64,000 nt of DNA from Echinostoma caproni (Eukaryota > Platyhelminthes > Trematoda > Plagiorchiida > Echinostomatidae): assembly GCA_900618425.1 (NCBI GenBank), contig UZAN01040246.1, forward strand, positions 1 through 64,000, read 5' to 3'. The notes below the pieces were generated by a model that saw only the letters and a program-made list of their open reading frames with translations, was not told where the DNA came from and did not search any database. Each line of letters opens with the position of its first letter. The stretch's first letter is position 1. The translations under genes were made by a program, and so were the position numbers. Positions 21,283 to 33,339 of this stretch are shown here, piece by piece.

Positions 21283-21742
21283 ATGTTGCAGAAGTTTGCT
21301 CAACACCTGTACATAGGCATGACAGAGAGGCAGTTACGTTACCGACTGGTCGAACATAACCCGGTGTGGCTTAAGAAAGCGATGGAAGACAAGTTCGAAT
21401 TTGTTACGTCATCGAATGAGCAGAAAAGACTTAGATCTTCGATAACACAACACTTATTCCAACAAACACTGTGTCCCTCCACTCGATTCTAGTGCTTCCT
21501 AGTGTATGGTTGAATCGATGAACTGAGGATTGTGCGCGAAGGTGGAGTCCGAAGGATAGTCAGCTCAAATCAATAAAAACCAATTATCCCACGCCACTAC
21601 TCACAAGTAACTGTGAGTTAAATGCTAAACACAAAGTTACTGAAATTTGCCGAGGCTCTAGCCATTCATACCCTCAAACCCGATCCATGCAAACAACGTG
21701 AATGGTCAGTCACATTAGCTTTGCCTTGGTGATTAATAACCC
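21283..21742 (+). pseudogene. Penelope-like element GIY-YIG domain and tail (copy D)
   Basis: The plus strand reads HLYIGMTERQLRYRLVEH, then WLKKAMEDKF and EQKRLRSSITQHL: the YIG half of the GIY-YIG motif, the catalytic-region Arg residues of R..LR.R..EH, and the segment before the tail. The reading is interrupted at about 21,475-21,600 by repeat R4. It resumes as HKVTEI, EALAIHTLKPDPCKQREWSV and TLALPW, ending in a stop near 21,742. The LPW end is the family C-terminus. The minus-strand element at 47,132-48,094 is a closely related copy. The nuclease would nick DNA for insertion. Confidence 0.78.
21475..21600 (+). repeat. Repeat R4, copy inside PLE copy D
   Basis: GCTTCCTAGTGTATGGTTGA and later CCCACGCCACTAC correspond to GCTTCCCAAGTGTATGGTTG and CCTATGCCACTTTC at 35,038-35,150, with the same spacing. 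It separates two parts of the GIY-YIG reading frame and is therefore an insertion. Confidence 0.5.
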
Positions 21743-22030
21743 CCTACCCTCTCCCGTTTTATGTGTTACTGTGTCGTGCGTTGTGCGTTGTGATTAGTAA
21801 TCATGTCTTCATCTCACGGTAGTCTTCGTACTGACCATGTAAAAATCACTTTGAATGAAGTATGCACGTGTACAGATGCAGCAAAATGACTATGGATACG
21901 TTGAGCAAACCCATGTTTCTGACTTCGTTATTCCAATTTGTGACAGTAAAATGTTGTTTTCAAAAAGGAATGAATCATTATCTTGTTGACTCAACGTTAC
22001 CTCAGGGTAACCCACCAGTCAGCTCAATGC
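21743..22030 (+). other. PLE copy D 3' region with degenerate hammerhead-like hairpin
   Basis: The segment matches the minus strand at 47,330-47,560 in several blocks, among them CCCCCTACC and CACGTGTACAGATGCA. Near its end GTTACC (21,996-22,001) and GGTAAC (22,006-22,011) form a six-pair hairpin, followed by CAGTCAG. The same hairpin in better form, followed by GAAAC and GTCAG, stands at 47,812-47,837. The GAAA core is lost here. Confidence 0.45.
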
Positions 22031-22039
22031 TCCATACTA

Positions 22040-23660
22040 TTCCCTTAAATCGCATATGTTCACCGTTAGTAGCGATACCTTTCTTGGACTGAGCGAATAT
22101 CAAACGTGGACGTCGCATGGAAATATATACCAAGATTTCAAAACCGTGCAACCAAAGGACACCATTTATCTTGAGAATGACATAAATTAATTTTTTATTG
22201 TAGGGCAGTTCCCATACACTACGAATTCATCAAATCAGTTCGATGAAAAAAACATGTCCAAGTGATGACAGTCATTTCTACTTGTGCTCGTCGTCATTTA
22301 ACGCAGCCCACCCACCCCTTGGGATTATACTCAATACCTTCTGGGAAAGTTCAGATGACTATCTTTCCATGACGAGGATACAGACACAAAGAAAAGGCCA
22401 AGTCTGACGGGCTGTAACCGATTAGACTAACAAGAGACACTTTTCCTACTCGAGGAAAATTATTCGAAGAAGATTGTTACGAACTGGCTCCATGGTCTAC
22501 TAATTCCAAGAGTCACGGACTCAATCGAGTGATAGAGTGTGTTTGTGTCCTCACATCTCAAACACTAAGAGCCGTTGTCTTACAGGTCGATGCTGCCCTA
22601 CAAAGCAAACTATCACTGACCAAAGCTTCTGGTTATGAACCCATAAGAGAAGCAACGGTTCCCAATTGGGCAACTTTCCAGTATCACGAACAAACTTTGA
22701 ATATTTTCTCTTGTTTTTAAGGTGCCTGTGATGTAATTTGTGTTAACTGCATAACCTGTATCCAACCAAGTATGAAACATAGAAATGTAAGTAATGCAAT
22801 CTGCGTGTAGTGTTTGAAAGATGGTTCTCGTGGGTGAATGCCACGAGGAGTAGCTGATTTCTTAAAACAGAAAAATACACCGTTTGCATAGGGCTGAGGA
22901 GTAAGTTGCAAAGTAAACCACCAACTGGTTGTGTTAACCTCTACAAACACCTTCTTAGAATGGGTTTCAAAACTTAGTTCTGTTGTATCTGCAAAGGTGG
23001 TGCCTAGGTCAAACTGGAACTGGCAAATCACCTTCGGTATAGCATACGGAAAAGGTCATTTCTTTAAGGGAGCATATAATTTTCCTTCATGTTTGATTGT
23101 TCGATTGTACGGCAAGTCCAGCTGATAACCCTTCCTAAATGTTAATGGAACCAGACATTGCATCTTTATCTTCCACAGATGGAAGACGAATTGTGACAAT
23201 CAATGTACAGACATTAAAATCACGATTGGCCTTCTGGTCTTGAATTTACTGTGCCTGTCAACATACTCTCTTGGATAAGAGTGTTTTTATATTATTTTTG
23301 ATAAATATGATCAAAACGTGTTCTGGATAAAACAACTTGTTTCAATATATTCTGACTCTGGTCTCCCAAATGTACAACGAACTACCTCAATAATACTGGA
23401 ACAAAATGTCCCCCAAAACAACGAAATTGACCAACACTGATTGGTTTTACCATAAACAAATGCGATATCAGTGCAGACAAAATCATGCGACAATCAATAG
23501 CCATGATCAAATGAATTGTTTTACTATGTGAGGATTGATTGAATGCTACAAACGGGGTCAAATGCAATGCACCTTTTCATTTGACGACATTCCCATAGCA
23601 CAATATTGTGATCAGATCACATTTGGGAACGCTGTCTAATTAAATGGCTATGATGAATGT
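22040..23660. other. Unannotated stretch
   Basis: No recognisable feature on either strand. Confidence 0.45.
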
Positions 23661-23669
23661 GCGATATGC

Positions 23670-24060
23670 ATATTTGCTTTATTAGAAATGAATTGTTCCC
23701 TTAAGTTGAAAATCTCGTTTAATTTCGGAAAGCAGGGCATTCTAGGCAGCACAATTGACGAAACATTCATTTAGAATGACGGCCAGACAGTTTTTCAAGT
23801 TCCAAAGTATCACAATATTTAGTGAAACTTGCATGTTTTCACACACAAGGTCTCTCACTCAGAATATATTTATTTTGCAGATTTATACGGGCCCCCATAT
23901 CATGTGATAGTTCCAACGCCTTGGTCGTTTATCTGTTGAATCTGATGGTGTAAGTCTCTCTATCACACTCACGCACGACGTTCAACAGCAATGTGTGACA
24001 AAAATACAGTTGATTGAGGGAAAAATCCCACTCTGTGGACCACAGCGGATTTATGTCGAC
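23670..24060 (+). repeat. Direct duplication, copy 1
   Basis: Related to 24,545-25,270 in the same orientation. Shared blocks in order: AGAAATGAATTGTTC/GGAAATGAATTCTTC, TTAAGTTG.AAA.CTCGTT, GGGCATTCT/GGGACATTCT, CAACGCCTT and CTATC.CACTCAC. Neither copy has a recognisable coding region. Confidence 0.55.
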
Positions 24061-24544
24061 TATCAGCAATTCCTCCGTTTGGCTATTTTCATTTACCGGA
24101 TAAGCTCTGTGAGGTACAAACTAGGAGACAAATGACCTTTTAAGCTTTTTCTCCTTCACAATCTATCGTTTAAAATAACATTGTTGTTCTGGTAGACATA
24201 CGTTTGCGTTTTTTCAGTGTGAATTATGTAACTGTTTACAGCAAGTAGAGATTTTCCTAACCTAAATAGATACTGTTGGAGCCACAATGAAGCTAGCTGA
24301 GCGACTGATGTGGGTAATCTTATAAAATGAGTACATCAAAATTATGTGCTGTATCAGCTAATTTCATCGTGCAGACAACAAGCGCGTTAATCAATAGTTT
24401 TTGATTGGCTTCGTTACCGATGGAACCTCTCTTTACGAGCAGTCTGCACCAGGGTCATTGACTCTCAATTTACTGAGGTGCTCTGAATGCACTTCCGAAC
24501 GCTGATGAATCTTAATAAACGCAATCATAAACTTATGATATACA

Positions 24545-25270
24545 GATTTACTTTCGTAGGAAATGAATTCTTCTTTTAAGTTGGAAAGCTCGTTCGATTC
24601 AGCAAGTGGGACATTCTGGATAGAAAAAAGGGATTTTGACTTAATAATGAGTTAGAGTGGCTATCGGACAGTTCTTTAGGTTTTACAGAATTAGGATATT
24701 TAGATAAACGTGCATGTGCATACTACGCTAAAGATTGACCGAATAAAAAACTACCCTGTCCAATAAGTTCGTCCGATCGCAATCGAGTGAGAGGTCCTAA
24801 TGGGAACATGAAACCAATGCAGCCTTGTAAAACGTAAACTCAACCAGCCTATCTGTTAAACACTCCGATCCTTCCGCACAATATTCTTTCCGTATTATTT
24901 ACTCATATATGAATATATCAGTTGAATGGGAAACTGACTTGTGACGAGATTGGCATTGCTCTGATTGTACGCAATATATGGATTTGACATATTTTCCTTC
25001 ATTCACGAGTACACAACTCCAGTTGACAGATCTATAAGGGTTTGTCATTCAGCGTAAAACTCGACCGACGAGTAAAAGCACAAGGTCGCTGATCCACAGG
25101 ATTTATACCAGTATCCGCTATCATGGGGCAGTCCCAACGCCTTAGCCAGTTATCTACCAAACCTGTAGAGGATAATACTTCTATCGCACTCACCCACGAT
25201 ATTCTTTAACAATGCGTGACACAAACAAAACATGGAGTTTATCGAGGGAACCCTCCCTCCACCCTATCGC
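24545..25270 (+). repeat. Direct duplication, copy 2 (with extra internal segment)
   Basis: Same blocks as 23,670-24,060 but with about 300 extra bases between the GCATGT... block (about 24,712) and the CACAAGGTCGCTG block (about 25,080). Repeat R1 begins about 18 bases after it ends. The two copies, about 480 bases apart, could be the ends of a small non-autonomous element or a plain segmental duplication. Confidence 0.5.
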
Positions 25271-25287
25271 CTTGTAGTGATTGTATT

Positions 25288-25655
25288 AGCAGTAGTAATA
25301 CGCACGGAATTCGGAACACCAACCACACAATATGAATCTCAGAACCCGAATCAATAATCCGCTATCACGGACTGGATCTCATAAGCACTGGACCACAATG
25401 GTACGAATTCGCAATGTCCCACGAGAACGAGACGCGAGGAAAAGGCCACAGGACTGGCAGTAAGTAGTTCGTTTATTGAAAGAAATTAAGGTGATTAAAT
25501 AATATGTACAAAAGGATATTATTGGCTATCTGGGCTTCCACCAATTGGATTGCAGTACAGCTCGCATAATCTTGCTGCTGTTAGCATTGTCTTGGATTGG
25601 TTGGCACCATCCACCAGTGACGTGTATTCAGAAGCCATACACGCATGGCTATCCA
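25288..25655 (-). repeat. Dispersed repeat R1, copy 2
   Basis: Very close to copy 1 over its centre (on plus: GAGACGCGAGGAAAAGGCCA, then AGTAAGTAGTTCGTTTATTG and AAATTAAGGTGATTAAATAA). AATAAA is kept on the minus strand (25,472-25,477). The triplet tract is reduced to AGCAGTAGTAA. High identity with copy 1 in this core suggests these two are the youngest members here. Confidence 0.75.
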
Positions 25656-25898
25656 TTCCCAGTTAGTCTTTTTCCTTCAAAACTCTTATGGTTGACAAAA
25701 TAACTCTGTTTTTAGAGTATATTACGATAAAAATGTATTACCAATCGTCGACATGAAGTGAAGGTTAGTATCTCATAATTGCGACTGTGGGAAGAGACTT
25801 CGAAGACTGTATTTCTCCTTCAATCATGAAACCTTTGATTGCTCAATACCATACAGGAAAGAATTTTATTTTTATGTTTAATGTGACGAATCTAGATC

Positions 25899-26297
25899 TC
25901 ATTTTTGTGAAGTTTCTTGGTGATTCTTCTTGCTTTTGATGGTTACTAAAAATTTTCGCCGCCAGCATTGTTTCAAATGATGCATCTTCCTTAAACTTTT
26001 CGACGAACGGCCTATAAAACTATGTGAACTTCCTCCGTTCTGGTGTGCAAAATTTCCTGATTCCGTTAATGATCGTCTATTCAAGTGTCACTCGCACACT
26101 TTAACACGTTATGCATGTGATTTCTTGATTTTTGGCTCTAGCTTATCTACCGAAACCTCACGGTTCCTTTTCTGTCTCTCATCTTTACAACTCGGTTGCA
26201 GGATTCTGCCAAATTTCTTAGCAATTTTGGAGGTTAATTCTGACGAACTGAAGTGGGGTGTTTGACGAAAATGTGCCCACGCAAAATGGTTTCGCAA
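25899..26297 (-). other. Two collinear short ORFs, unrecognised
   Basis: 26,297-26,109 and 26,084-25,899 are in the same frame and are separated by two stop codons. Both encode basic, Ser/Lys-rich text (SSELTSKIAKKFGRILQ; SSKSLRKMHHLKQCWRRKF). They could be a decayed coding region. I do not recognise a family and see no splice evidence. Confidence 0.2.
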
Positions 26298-26299
26298 AA

Positions 26300-28640
26300 C
26301 GCCATTTTAATGTGATAGAGGAATGCACGCTCCTCGAACATCCTCAACCAGGGATGTAACCAAAGAATTCGGAATGGATGGAGTCTGCATGAGACTCAGG
26401 TATTAGTTTGCCCTAAGCATATGCAAACTTTATTTTTTTGTGAATACATACTGTGTGTGAACAGTAAACTACAGTGAATATAGATACCTCGGATAGCATG
26501 CCAGCTATCACCTTGTTTTCCTTTGATAATCAATTATAACGGGATACAAACAAAGAAACCCTTGTTGTGCTACGAACACAAAAACATCCTTACTTTCCAT
26601 AGAGTCCTGTGGAAAATCATATCTCTGCCTCACTGGAATATACCGAAAGAAATTTATCACTGTAACAAAATCCATTAGATGCGCTAAACAACTCAGTTTT
26701 CTCCTTTCATTGATTCCCGATACTTGCAGGCGACAGGCATTCAAATTACATCTGCGGCTACGTAGACACCAGCACTAGCTTGGGTGATATGTCGAAAAAT
26801 ATTTTCATTGGTAAACTATTTGAGAACATCTTGGATATGCTCAGATGATGATAAAAGACGGAATCCTAACAAATTTCTCTTGCAATACTTGTTCAACTGA
26901 GTAACTAAAATAGCTCTTCACTAACACAGCTATTCTTTCTCCGTCGCCCCATCTAACTCAGCATGGACTTACCAGAAAAAGGGATTCCCGCTTGACTACC
27001 ATTTAAAGCAGACTGAATCACAATGCAGCTCACTTGTGCTCTCAGAAATAGCGTTCAAGTCAACCGAATTTGTTTTCGTAGAAACTTGCAATTTAATCAA
27101 CCACATGACGAACGGCGACAAACTACGAATATGTGTTACACGTACAAATATCTTCAGATTCCATGAACACGATAACACGAAAGGTTCTCAGTCTCAACTT
27201 GCCAGTATTCTAAAATGGTTTTGAACGTTTTGTTACGCCTTTTTGCGTCCATAGAGATACCTGTTATNCGACCAACGTGGAGCGGCTGCTCATTTTTCCA
27301 TATCCTATTTGCATATCGACAGCGATGGGTGAAGAGCTTTCAGTCTTAACTTTATCTCTTACTACAATGTCCAATAAATGACTAGTCACGATAGTGGTAA
27401 TGTTATAAATCCAGAAGGTGGTGATGGTAGAGGATACGCACTTATTCCAGATAACAGATGAGACATTAGTAATTTGGCATACATAACACAGAAAATCTCA
27501 TCAGAAACATAGCATCCCAGTTCCCGACCGCACGGCGGGTAACGAATGTTCATATCGATAGTTATTCTCTGAGATACAGCAATTTTCCCTCGATGGTCTT
27601 CTTAATTTTTGATGGTCGAATGTAATCACCAACTATGTTACCTACTACTCACAAGTGAGTAGTAGTACCTCACAACAGTAGTAGCGGTAGCAATACGTAA
27701 ATTGCAGTTCGAAATTGGAACTTTTTGGTGCAGAGTAAACTGAGAGTTCAGTCTAGCTGCTTGTTGCTTCATCCGAGTATCTATTCTACTCCATCCAGTT
27801 GTTCTACAAAGCATGTCTTTTTCGCACCATGTATGGTAAAAATGCCGGTAAGCGACCTTTTTTCTTGAGTAAATTGAACAATGAGATGGTTATAAACTGC
27901 TCACAATAAATCTCTTCTTCCTTAACGAGGTAAAAAATATATGCCCAAAAACGTGAAAATTTACCTTCAAAATCTGACCTTGATATTCTAGGCTGGTTGA
28001 ATTAGAGTTTGTAATAACGACGATCTGAACTACTTTAGAGCGGTTATTAAAAGCGCAATAAAGGAGGGATCGTATTTAGTTAGCAATTAATATTCCGTCA
28101 CATCACCCGTAATTTACCACTCGGTTTGTTTCCGACCCTTGGGATAACTTATTTCTTCAAATTTAGATAGTTTCTGGATTATGAAGTTCCAAAATCTGTA
28201 GTACTGAACGATTGTGATGCACCAAAATATTTTCATAAAGGTCAAATGGAGTTTCACTTTATTTATCACCCAAATTAGGGCTTCAGGTATGGACAAAAAT
28301 TTATATCTTGTCTACTTCGATCTACGTAATTTCTAGGCTGCACGATTGTCATTTAAAGGTGCCTGACCTTGGTTGCCGAAAACAAATAATCTCAACATGA
28401 AAACCGTAATCTTCATCAAGTATGAAAATGCAATATCTTCTAATAGGAATGACTCAAGATTTATCTAGTGTATAATCCATTATAACAATTCTATTGGATA
28501 AGCAAATGAAATTCTTTCACAACTCAGGGAAATTGTATTAAATAAGGTTTCATAATATTAATCTATTTTTGATATCTAACTCACTGAATTCGAGAAATAT
28601 CGTTTTAATCAAAGTTCAACTTGAAAGAATTTCTCACCAG
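26300..28640. other. Unannotated stretch
   Basis: Nothing recognisable on either strand. An isolated N is at 27,267. Short GTA-rich tracts near 27,660 lack the R1 body. Confidence 0.4.
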
Positions 28641-28649
28641 TCGAGATTA

Positions 28650-29140
28650 CTCATTTGGGCCGGAATAAAATATGGTCAGTCTTGTCGGTGGACATCAGTC
28701 AACGGCACCATGAACAGTGAGAAATTTGTATCATGAATGATGAACATGTTTTCAGAATTTCATTGAAAAGGTCGTCTGGAAACGTTATCGTTTTTCAGGA
28801 TAACGCCCCATGTCATGTTTCACGAGAAGTCAGTAAATATATTCAGTTCAGGATTCTGGTTCACTTATTATTTGCTTTTAGACTTCAGAAAAGATGCGTG
28901 ACCCCAACGTCCAGTCCATGAAACTTCCCCCCTAATACCCCGAATCTCAATGTGATTGAAAATCTGTTTTCTGTTTTGAAGAAAAATGTCTATGTGTGTT
29001 ACCTGTAAGTTCAAAATTGGAGGCAAAAGTGTCATGCGTATTGAAGCACAAAATAGAACATTACTTGATAACAAAATTGGTGGATTCGATGCCGCCTAAA
29101 AGCTTGACTCTGAATATAGTTGAAACCTTTTCTCAGTTTT
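28650..29140 (+). pseudogene. Tc1/mariner-type transposase C-terminal remnant
   Basis: Across three frames the plus strand gives VNGTMNSEKFVS (about 28,700), GNVIVFQDNAPCHVSREVSK (second catalytic Asp in the QDNAPCH motif), NTPNLNVIENLFSVLKK (the P.LN.IENL.S.LK motif that holds the third acidic residue) and VDSMPPKSL (the final L..SMP.R box). This order is diagnostic of the DD-E/D transposases of Tc1-like elements. The first Asp region (DG/DE..F) is not visible and at least three frameshifts or stops occur. Terminal inverted repeats were not found. Confidence 0.82.
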
Positions 29141-29149
29141 GAAGACAGG

Positions 29150-30410
29150 GACAAGCCAGTTAACTCGACAGTGATTGAGAGTTCAGTGTGTGGCATGCAC
29201 TTGGTGAAACCAATAAATGCGACGTGATCGCTAAATTGGTGAACTACACGCTTAAGTGATTGGCTCAAGTGTTCGAGAGTAAGGGAGCACACATAATATC
29301 GATAAATAAAATGACAATATCAGAATCATCAATATCAGTCCTTTTCGTAAATGAATTCCCACGAATTTTTGACTGATTCGGTGCCAACCGACGTGGAATT
29401 CAAGAAATCGTGGCCTAATGAGAAGTTTGACTAATATAACCAAACGTTTACTCGGACAATTATGCAATTGTGGAGTGTGGTGTGGGCCAATACCGTGCAT
29501 ATTCCTGTCTGTACATAGGTCATTTAAAGTTAGACACTGAGATGTTACACCAGTTCGGGCAATAAATTTGTAAGATAAATGCACGTTCATGGATAGTTTT
29601 CCAGTCAGATCACAATATGTTTGACGGGGAGGATAAGGACAAGGACAGTGCGCTGTTTAGCACCATGCCACTAATTCATGTAAGCTCATTGTGCAACTGC
29701 ACGCTGAATGTATGACCGCGGTAGTTGGATTGCGTGGGTCAATTGCCTCGGTAAACAGGAGTTGTGCGCGTGAACAAACAAATTCCGTTTGCGCGGGATG
29801 GACGCATACCTATTTGGATGGGTGAAGTTTGGTTACATATAGAACGAATACAACTGGCTGGTTTTTCTATAGGTTCTCAATGTTAAATAAGACATTTGTG
29901 GTCTTTATGTGATGTAGTTGCAAGAGGAAACAGTATCGTTGCGTAAGTAACACCAGCCAAATTCAATAGAATTCCAGGTCTGCTCTTTTTTAACATGACA
30001 AAAACAACTCATTACTCAGTCGACCAGGAGCTAGTCGGAAAGAAATTCAGCTTATTTGTACGAATAAATGGGGTACTGGGAAATTCACCCGGAGGAATAT
30101 GAGCACTTTATTCGATCTTCATCGTTTTGTTGAATTCCGCAGTCATCCCCACCCATTATTTCTCGCTCGCTTATTCGTTCTCACTGTGTCTGTCTGTGTC
30201 TGCCTAATCTCATTCGACATCCTCTGCACAGGTAGTGGCTCTCTCAACTTGTCCATAAATGAAATGCATACACGAGGCTGGTATTTTACTTAGTCCAAAT
30301 ATAGCTGCCGAACCTCCACAAGTGGGATCGATTGGCCTGGATTTTGGAAAATTATTAGTTCTATTTACCGGTTGGTCTCAAATCCAAACCAATCGATAGC
30401 ACATTCTTAA
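29150..30410. other. Unannotated stretch
   Basis: No motif. The long minus-strand ORFs at 29.03-29.59 kb are partly antisense to the transposase remnant and are not taken as genes. Confidence 0.4.
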
Positions 30411-30419
30411 TCACGTGCT

Positions 30420-30533
30420 TGAGCTGTTACTGTTAGCGTTATTGTTGTTAGTGCTTCTACAGTTTTCCATGTTGTTGTTATTGTTTTCACCGTCATCATC
30501 ATCATCATTATCGCCGTCGTCGTCGTTGTCGTC
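30420..30533. repeat. Triplet-rich tract (TTG/CAT/GTC) at gap edge
   Basis: GTTATTGTTGTTAG, then CATCATCATCATCATTA and CGTCGTCGTCGTTGTCGTC run straight into the N run. This repeat probably caused the assembly gap. Confidence 0.85.
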
Positions 30534-31324
30534 NNNNNNNNNNNNNNNNNNNNNNNNNNNNNNNNNNNNNNNNNNNNNNNNNNNNNNNNNNNNNNNNNNN
30601 NNNNNNNNNNNNNNNNNNNNNNNNNNNNNNNNNNNNNNNNNNNNNNNNNNNNNNNNNNNNNNNNNNNNNNNNNNNNNNNNNNNNNNNNNNNNNNNNNNNN
30701 NNNNNNNNNNNNNNNNNNNNNNNNNNNNNNNNNNNNNNNNNNNNNNNNNNNNNNNNNNNNNNNNNNNNNNNNNNNNNNNNNNNNNNNNNNNNNNNNNNNN
30801 NNNNNNNNNNNNNNNNNNNNNNNNNNNNNNNNNNNNNNNNNNNNNNNNNNNNNNNNNNNNNNNNNNNNNNNNNNNNNNNNNNNNNNNNNNNNNNNNNNNN
30901 NNNNNNNNNNNNNNNNNNNNNNNNNNNNNNNNNNNNNNNNNNNNNNNNNNNNNNNNNNNNNNNNNNNNNNNNNNNNNNNNNNNNNNNNNNNNNNNNNNNN
31001 NNNNNNNNNNNNNNNNNNNNNNNNNNNNNNNNNNNNNNNNNNNNNNNNNNNNNNNNNNNNNNNNNNNNNNNNNNNNNNNNNNNNNNNNNNNNNNNNNNNN
31101 NNNNNNNNNNNNNNNNNNNNNNNNNNNNNNNNNNNNNNNNNNNNNNNNNNNNNNNNNNNNNNNNNNNNNNNNNNNNNNNNNNNNNNNNNNNNNNNNNNNN
31201 NNNNNNNNNNNNNNNNNNNNNNNNNNNNNNNNNNNNNNNNNNNNNNNNNNNNNNNNNNNNNNNNNNNNNNNNNNNNNNNNNNNNNNNNNNNNNNNNNNNN
31301 NNNNNNNNNNNNNNNNNNNNNNNN
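30534..31324. other. Assembly gap (791 N)
   Basis: Run of N. Open frames that appear to span it are artefacts. Confidence 0.99.
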
Positions 31325-31389
31325 CCCGGACGGAATGTGGACAAATGCGTCTCACAAAAAGAGGATACATGCGAGATCATACACAGACA

Positions 31390-32230
31390 CACTACGCTGA
31401 TCATCACCTTGTTTTATCGAAGGGAAATAAATTAAAACAAACAATTATATTATCAAACCCATCCGGCAGGTGACTACTATATGCATTTTTAGTTTGACCA
31501 AAATGGTTTGAGTAGACCGATACAAAGTTACCTGGATGTTGTATCCCGCTCAATTCCAGGGGTTACTGAAACCTTCATGAACCCTGTAACCTTTCCACTA
31601 GAATGGGCCTGAAACCAAGCAGATATTATTCATTGTTCCGATACTTTCTGTACCAGCACAAGATACCGCTATCCAACGGATGTGCTAAACAATGGCAGCG
31701 GATTACGCTTGAAACATGTACCTGGAATATGAGCCGGAATTGTCGCTTACCGGTGTGAAGATGAAACTGATAATTGGCAATTTAACTGAAAAGAAACAAG
31801 AAGCAACTTTCCGATGAGAAATGAGCATAACTCACTCTGTATGACACGTTGTCAAGAACGTAACGGTTGATCAGATGAACAATATGCCTCCCCGTCTATT
31901 CAAAACAATACCTTCTGATGGATTTAATTTAGAAGTTGAAGTTTTTCATAAGCAACAAACATCTAATTCCGTGTGTAATTTGTAGTTACAATAAACCATT
32001 GTCCTGAACCGGGGATGTGAGACTCTTGTATAGAGTATTCTATCAGTCAAATAGAGTGAGTAGAATTATCTTTTTTGATTATACAAAAGTGATTGCAGTA
32101 AAAAGGTGAGCCCCATGATCCAAGGACATACTGTACGTGGGAAGATTAGGGGAATTCAGGTTGAAATCAGAGTGTTGATTCTACGTTCAAATACTGTTGA
32201 TGTTTTACGTTAGAGGGAAAACTGGAGGAG
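31390..32230. other. Unannotated stretch
   Basis: No recognisable feature. Confidence 0.4.
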
Positions 32231-32426
32231 GGTGGGTGTTGCATAGTTGTGCTGTTCTTGGAAAAAATGATAATTAAAAGAAGCAAATGCGACACTTGGG
32301 GATTGCGACTTGAAATGGGGAGCTAGCTGCATGTGTGCGGTATCTACGACAAAAAACAAGCGGTAGAGGGACAGAAGCGAAACGTTCGCCTGTGCAAAAT
32401 CTAAAGCAGTATCCAGAGAATAGGAA

Positions 32427-33300
32427 TCAAGAAGCAGCTACCCGACGGTGAACTAGCGAGTGCAAGTTAAATGTCGGGGACGGGTTGTTGATGAGACGAA
32501 TGACCTTACGTTGATGCCGATCAAGAAGAGAAAGAGAGGTGGACGAAGCTCCACCCCACACCTGACTGAAGTATTCAAATGGAAGGCGAAGTTGAGCTTT
32601 GTAAAGCGAGAGGAGGTGAACGGGGGGCGAAGAAACGTCTGGCGCGGAAAAGAAAGCCAATTTTGCGCGCATTGCGAAAGCCAAGTAGATCAATATGTGG
32701 TGACCATACAAGAGAACAAGGAAACTCCCAATACGTTACATAAATCTGTCGAGCGAAGAGTGTACGAGTTAAAATTTAATGAAAGGGGAGAAAGATACGT
32801 GGTTAAGAGAAATTGAAATGAGGGAAGTTTTGCAGGCTTTGAGAAGAACACGGATGCGAAAGCTCCAAGCAGAAATAAGGCCCAGATCACAATTTATATA
32901 GAACCTAAGGGGAAAGCGGTTGTCACTAATGCTGGAGTTTCCGATGCATGAAGAAGAAGAGGACAAACAGGAGTGTAGGTCAGCGTCATCGACTAAAGAC
33001 GTGAATAGGATTTGAAGTCGAAGAAAGCAGGTCATCAACAAACCTCAGCAAAATGGAAGGAGAAAGTGCAGAGCCTTCAGGAACACCAGCATTCACAGGC
33101 ACAAAAAGAAACACGATTCAATCTGCTCGAACGGCGATGTTGCGGTTCTTGAGATAACCCGATGTTTAGGACACAAGTTTAGGAGGAAAGCCATACTTGG
33201 GTAGTTTGGCCAGCAGACCCGCGTATCAGACACGATCGAAAGCTTAGGATATATCCAATGACCACACATGGGTTTGTCTGTGGTTGACCAGTGCAATTGA
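32427..33300 (-). pseudogene. LINE reverse transcriptase palm/thumb and C-terminus
   Basis: Readable pieces are YPSMAFLLNLCPKHRVI (fingers/palm), LRLQILFTSLVDDADLHSCL (the FADD box; here VDDA after a substituted aromatic, catalytic Asp pair kept), INCDLGLISAWSF, and LLSLYKAQLRLPFEYFSQVW with LLDRHQRKVIRLINN and LHSLVHRRVAAS. The last three are the post-catalytic blocks that are highly conserved in this LINE group. Frames change at least three times. Confidence 0.82.
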
Positions 33301-33339
33301 CCATGGTTGCGAAATCACCGGTAGATAGACGGGATCAGA

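Noticed and set aside
29032..29590. Minus-strand ORFs of 86 and 112 codons
   Set aside because: The first is partly antisense to the Tc1 transposase; neither shows a recognised motif.
31325..31390. C2H2 zinc-finger-like text (CGQMRLTKRGYMRDHTQTH)
   Set aside because: Cys-to-His spacing is 13 rather than 12, the first Cys would be in the gap, and the hydrophobic positions do not fit. Too little to call.
30411..31473. Long ORFs of 299-352 codons on both strands
   Set aside because: They consist mainly of translated N from the assembly gap.
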